Assembly (NCBI GenBank): GCA_019722365.1
Contig: JADFUC010000464.1
Location: 496,001 to 560,000 of the forward strand
Reading direction: 5' to 3'
Length of the DNA: 64,000 nucleotides
Source of the DNA: Lithospermum erythrorhizon
Lineage: Eukaryota > Streptophyta > Magnoliopsida > Boraginales > Boraginaceae
Shown here: piece after piece, positions 59,259-64,000 of the stretch
Numbering within the stretch: position 1 is the stretch's first letter
How the letters are laid out: each line of letters opens with the position of its first letter
The notes under the pieces: generated by a model
The model's database searches: none
What the model was told of the DNA's origin: nothing
Seen by the model: only the letters and a program-made list of their open reading frames with translations
Translations under genes and position numbers: made by a program

Positions 59259-61560
59259 TGTTGGAATAATGGCTCATAAATACCATTTTCGTTACATCCA
59301 TTATAGTATTGATGGCTTTTAACCGCTTTCTCTCATATATCATTAACGGCTATTTATTCTTTTTCACCATTTTTGCTTATTTATATACCTAGTAGCCTCG
59401 TCTCTTTCAATATGGTGGAAAGAGAAATATGATCCATTATATAGCTATACTTCCTTCCATTTTTTGGGTATTGTTCATGCATACCTAGCCAAGGACCACG
59501 AGGACGGTCCGTTGGTTGCCTAAGTTAACCTTGCGAGCCTACCGGTATTAAGATCGGCCACCGAGGTCCGCCGATGAAGTTTTGCTCAGCTGGGCTTCCA
59601 TACCACCTAATACAACCTCTCAATCGATAAGTTTTATTATTGTTTGTCATTGGTTATACTACCTATATTTCTGCAATTTGAAGTTTTAAAGATCATGACA
59701 ATTATGAATATAATGATCATAAATTGAGAAATATATTTTTTCCAAAGAGCAATAGCATAGCGGTTGGAACTATTATAGAGGAATAATATATTACTATTGT
59801 GTGTGTATATGAAGAAAAGAGTAATTGACTTTGTGTCATTGCGGGCAAGACGGGTCACATGGTAAAACAAGAAGCTGCAAGTGCTCATCGTGGTAGTGAG
59901 GTCTATTCCGACAAGCTTTGGTATTAGCTGTGAAGGCTTCTGTAGATTCCTGTGTTGTAGATTCTGGACATCTTGTCATACTACTTATGTTGCATAGTGA
60001 CGAAATCGAGGTTGTCCAGATTCTTCCGGATTATTGCATAAATGCATCAACGGATAATGATATACCATCAGTTTCCATTGGCACTATAAGGTAGTTCGAA
60101 GAAGGCGCGAGTCAAGTACATACTCTATTGACGGCTCGTAAGAAATTGAATAGAGGATCTAGGTTTAGAGAAAAGCAGGTGAAAATCGACAGAGGGTTTC
60201 TTGGTTATTAGAAACGGTTTTCGTGGGTGGCGAGAGTTTTGATGTTAGAATGGATGTCGACAAGCAGTACCTCTGCTCGATGTATCGAGATTCTCGAGAT
60301 TCTCACGAAGCCGTAAATTGAAGATGCATTGAAGGTTAGGAAAGGTACTCAACTAAATGTATCGTACTACTGCCGTTTGGGCGACAGTTCTAGGTAAACA
60401 AGGAGCATCGGTCAGTACTCAAGGTCCAAGGCTATGAACTCAGACAAGGTCAGAACTGGCCGCGTTGCATGAATCCATCCAAGCTACGGGCGTGGTTAAG
60501 TCGCCGTGAGAGGTGTTTCCTACCTCCAAAGGATTAAGAACTGAAGAAAAGGAGATGTTCTCGATCAAACATCAGCCAATAATGAATCAATCAAATAGGG
60601 AATTCTCAACACGTAAAGTAAGAGAAGAGAGAATTCAATATACCAATCGCTTTGAGGTTGTTCCAAGGTGTCGGAAAGAAGATAGAGAAGATCACAAGGC
60701 AAAGGCAAGAGCATGGTAAATACCAAATGAGGTAAATTAACTGGATAAAGATAATGGCTATTTTTGGCTTTCTTCAGTCATGTTGGTGTTATTCAAAGAT
60801 GTTCTCGATTGGTGAAAAGGCATCGAAGTCGTGGATCAATCTCTGGAGTTCGAAACGATGAACTGCAAAGCGCCGCAAATTGAAGTCAAGACGGTGATCC
60901 GTAATTTTATCTTCAAGTGAGATTATCAAGTGAAGCCAAAATAACGGGCATTTGGGCTGGAAGATCGACCAACTGTTGTCCCTACCTCAAGCCCCTAATT
61001 CTGAGAACTTTTGGAGGCGTAAGAACTCGAGAAGTTCTGTGACATGCAAGCATCCCCTACTCATGTCCCGACGCTGGCTTCGATGCGACTATTTTGAAGG
61101 GTTTTAAGGCCTTTGGCCCATGTTTCCATTACAAGCGAGGCTTTAATTTGGTAATCTTTGTAGCCTATATAAGGTGCTAGGAGTCTCTATGAGTGTATGA
61201 AAACACCACCATTCCCAAATTGCATTTAAATCAATATCAGAGTATTAGAATAGAAAGAGTTTATTCTTATTTTTAAAATTATGAGAGTTTATTGCACTTG
61301 ATGAGACAGGAAGAGTCATGAGATTCAAAGATAAAGATTCATGCAGAGATTTAAGTGCCTGTGAAAGTTTTCGTACGGTAAAACATCCAACAGTGCCGTG
61401 AATAGGTTTTGAGTCCCCGTAATTCTCATGGTTTATTAGTGATCCGCAGCAGCTTCGGATATACCTTGCACGCTGCAGTAAAACCGCGTAGAAAATCACA
61501 TACAATTTCGTGATTATTTTCTCTGCTTGTCATATCCGAATCTTTAAGATAACATCAAAG
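59259..61560. mobile_element. LTR-retroelement-like insertion cutting the beta-galactosidase gene
   Basis: The insert starts TGTTGGAATAATGGC exactly where the beta-galactosidase homology ends. It has a tatttatatacct promoter-like box at about 59379. Near its far side, gtagcctatataaggtgcta (about 61160) with a following transcribed-looking part resembles an LTR promoter. I found no matching second LTR, primer site or pol domain, and the right end is approximate, so this may be several fragments. Confidence 0.45.
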
Positions 61561-64000
61561 GGTCGCTGTTGTCAGACACTCATATGTGATCCGAAGTTAT
61601 CACAAGCATTTATCATTAATAATAGAGATAAAGATTTTAACATAATTCGACAATATTTTTAATTTAAAATTTGAACAAAAATATGAATACCTATTGGGGT
61701 CAATTATTTGTATTTGAGATCTCTCCTTCCTCTGTTTACTAACTTGTTACTCTGCCTCCGTTTTTCTTTAAATTACTTACCTTGACAATTTGCAAAAGAA
61801 CAGTTGACTTGGTGTAAAGTGATAGTGTACCATTTGTTTAAAGTTAAATAGGAGTACTAGCAAAAATATATGGGTAAAAACAAATATAACTTAGGTAATT
61901 TTTACTATGCTAGTATGAAATGGTAAAAATGAGGGGCGATGGCTCATTAGTGTTGCACAAATTATTTCAGAATGTTGGTTATTACAATCAAAACGGATGA
62001 CATACATAAGTTGAGTATCTGACATGCTGATGACGGTTTAGAATCGTTATAGTTTGTTCCGGCTCTTTATAGTTGATATGTTGTTACTAGTCTCTTGCTA
62101 ATGTTTTCAAAATCCCATCAGGCTGAGAAATCTGGAACCATAGTTGGCAGAAGACGGGAAACCATAGTGTGCTGTCATTCATTCTATGCTTTTCTTGCAG
62201 CCATTGTTTATCATTGAACCATCAAGAGCTTAGTTCACTGATTTTGTTTCATTTAATACAACAGATAAAATATTTTATTGATTGAACTCAATGAATTTTG
62301 GAACAATAAGTTAATTATGTCTTATTGTTTGCTTGTTTGTTTTCAGTAATTATGTTTACATCATTTCTCCCTCGAGTTGCTGGATTAGAATTTGTGCACT
62401 TAGTTTGGTAATTTTTCACTTAAACAATCTCTATTGAAATTGAGTACATTGGACAAGCATTCATTCGGACAGCTGACCTCTTAGAATCTCAAAATCCTAG
62501 TAATAATTATCAATTTGGTTCCATATATGGGAAATGCGTTATATTTTGGTCCTTATAATTGCAACGTTGTAGTTTACTCCCTGATACCGAAACAATTGTT
62601 ATATGGAGTAGTTTGGTTCTCAAAATAACCGCAACATTAAAATGTATAGTTGAAACGCGAGTACCGACCAATTTTGAGGTAAATTTGATAAGAAAGTTAG
62701 CATTGATACAAATATACAAATCCATTTTACTCCAAGTATATTTATAATTTTTTATGTTGATCGGTTAATGTCGGTCAACGTTGGTCGTCCTCGATCGATA
62801 ATGGTTAATTCCCTATCAATCCCGATTAACTCCAATGATCGACTGATCAACATTTAAAAAAGTTAGCATTACTTAAAATCATATTGATAAAAATTAAGCA
62901 TTACTTAAAATCATATTAATATTACCAGTAATCAAATACTTCATACTAAGAAGGGCCAATCATAATGTACTTATTAATTAGTGCTCCCTAAATTGAAATG
63001 GATGAAGAAATTCAATGAAAGGACACTTCACTGCGGTCCACAACCCCCAGACACCGATGCGCATCACAATTCACAACACATGCACCTTGTCTTCAATCTT
63101 AATCCTACGTTTCTCACCCTGTACTTTTACCATTTTTCGGTTTCATACGTCACTCCAAAACCACATTTCACAACTTTCCATAATTCACAATCTTAATTAT
63201 TCAAGGGTGATAGTTTTTTTAACACTTATAACTACATTTAACTTTGAATTTTAAATTAATTTCCAGCCCCACAATGTTCCAACTATTTGATAATCTATCT
63301 AGTGAGAAAGATATTATCATTTGACAATATTAAACTACAAATTCATTTTAGTAATACGGTGAAATAAACGTGATAATATTAAATTTCTCTTCACATATTT
63401 TGGTATTCGTGGTGAATAAAATATTTATAGCAACATCCATATTAAGTATTGTAAATTAAAATCATATTTTCCGTGACAAGAACTTTTTTCCACGGAAGGT
63501 ACGTGTAACATGTTGCCGTATGTTAATTTGTTTTATCCCCATAAGCATGTCAAAGTGGTGGCTAATATGATTTGTCACGGCTAGAAATATAATTAACCAT
63601 GCTTTTTATCCGCGATAGAAAGCCAATTATGTAGTAGTAAGGATTTTAATGTTTATACTCTGTATCTACCCCATATATAATCAAAGGGAGAATTGCAGTT
63701 ACATTTCACGGCCTCACAAGCTCAAATTTAATTATTTGTGGAGGCAGTTATTGTAATGCAAAGAAGAATTTTATAATTTATGATAGGGGGCAATAAAATA
63801 AAACTCAATCAGGGAAAAATCCTCAAAGGTACGTGTTTTATCAAATCGAAGAGATCGACCGTCTAAACTACATGAAATTCCTAAGCCAAGCCATTGACGA
63901 TTTAGATGTCTGATTGTTTTACTCGACTCGATTTGGGGTCTTCGACAGAGTTTCGTAATGAGCTCGGCTTGATTTGACTTGATTTGAGCTTGAGCTTGAT
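61561..64000. other. Intergenic; nothing coding recognised
   Basis: AT-rich. The missing 5' part of the beta-galactosidase gene is not found here. A block at about 62755-62850 repeats gatcg, ggttaa and ggtcaacg words on both strands. The last 70 bases are gctcg/gcttga-rich repeat text like that near 57 kb. Confidence 0.4.
61750..61854. mobile_element. Short Stowaway-like MITE
   Basis: 105 bp starting ctctgcctccgtttttcttt; the reverse complement of its end starts ctcctatttaactttaaa. TA flanks both sides. Ends are similar but diverged. Confidence 0.55.

Noticed and set aside
1..64000. CRISPR arrays, operons, phage or bacterial mobile elements
   Set aside because: No regularly spaced repeats or prokaryotic gene organisation; all genes are plant nuclear genes.

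Overview
The window is AT-rich nuclear DNA of a flowering plant, a eudicot and most likely Solanaceae or a close asterid. That follows from spliced genes with GT/AG introns, plant-specific families (DUF538, WEB/DUF827, DUF863, plant-type FMO, two-membrane-span HMG-CoA reductase, cluster-I diacylglycerol kinase), Stowaway-type and hAT-type MITEs, Ty3-gypsy and Copia LTR elements, and fragments of the SINE-like text common in Solanaceae. The family-level placement is inference from remembered similarity.

Layout. 1-10.8 kb: a three-exon DUF538 gene (minus, 3356-1314), then mostly intergenic DNA with a MITE, an RRM-protein first-exon fragment (6729-6842) and two tRNA-like repeats (8.85 and 9.65 kb). 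10.8-23.9 kb is the gene-dense core: a WEB-family coiled-coil gene (plus), a DUF863 gene with a 1.8 kb first intron (plus) and a mitochondrial cox1 scrap just past its stop, a seven-exon flavin monooxygenase (minus) with a one-base frameshift in exon 6, and a small LYR-type ISD11-like gene (plus). 26.3-28.0 kb: an intronless, apparently intact HMG-CoA reductase (minus). 31.6-32.8 kb: a four-finger C2H2 transcription factor (minus) whose last finger is broken by small deletions.

34.3-43.2 kb is repeat territory. A minus-strand Ty3-gypsy-like element (35558-42039, LTRs about 1.17 kb, tRNA-Asp primer site, decayed gag and protease, no recognisable reverse transcriptase) lies inside an older short-LTR Copia-type element (LTRs 34814-35044 and 42615-42847, initiator-Met primer site), with a Stowaway-like MITE next door. 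43.2-49.1 kb is gene-poor and holds a hAT MITE with a perfect 8-bp target duplication, a 37-bp tandem duplication and an LTR-like block between 25-bp direct repeats.

49.7-55.3 kb: a diacylglycerol kinase gene (minus, seven exons), intact except for exon 6, which is shortened and out of frame. 57.6-59.3 kb: the 3' remnant of a GH35 beta-galactosidase gene (minus) with an internal deletion and decayed exons, cut off upstream at 59259 by an LTR-like insertion. The remainder to 64 kb is repeat-derived or intergenic.

The genes do not form a pathway or operon; they are individually transcribed plant genes. I see no new multi-gene system. The most notable signals are recurrent 1-5 bp indels in short repeats of otherwise well-kept exons (FMO, C2H2, DGK), the intronless HMGR, the cox1 insertion, the nested retroelements and the decayed beta-galactosidase.
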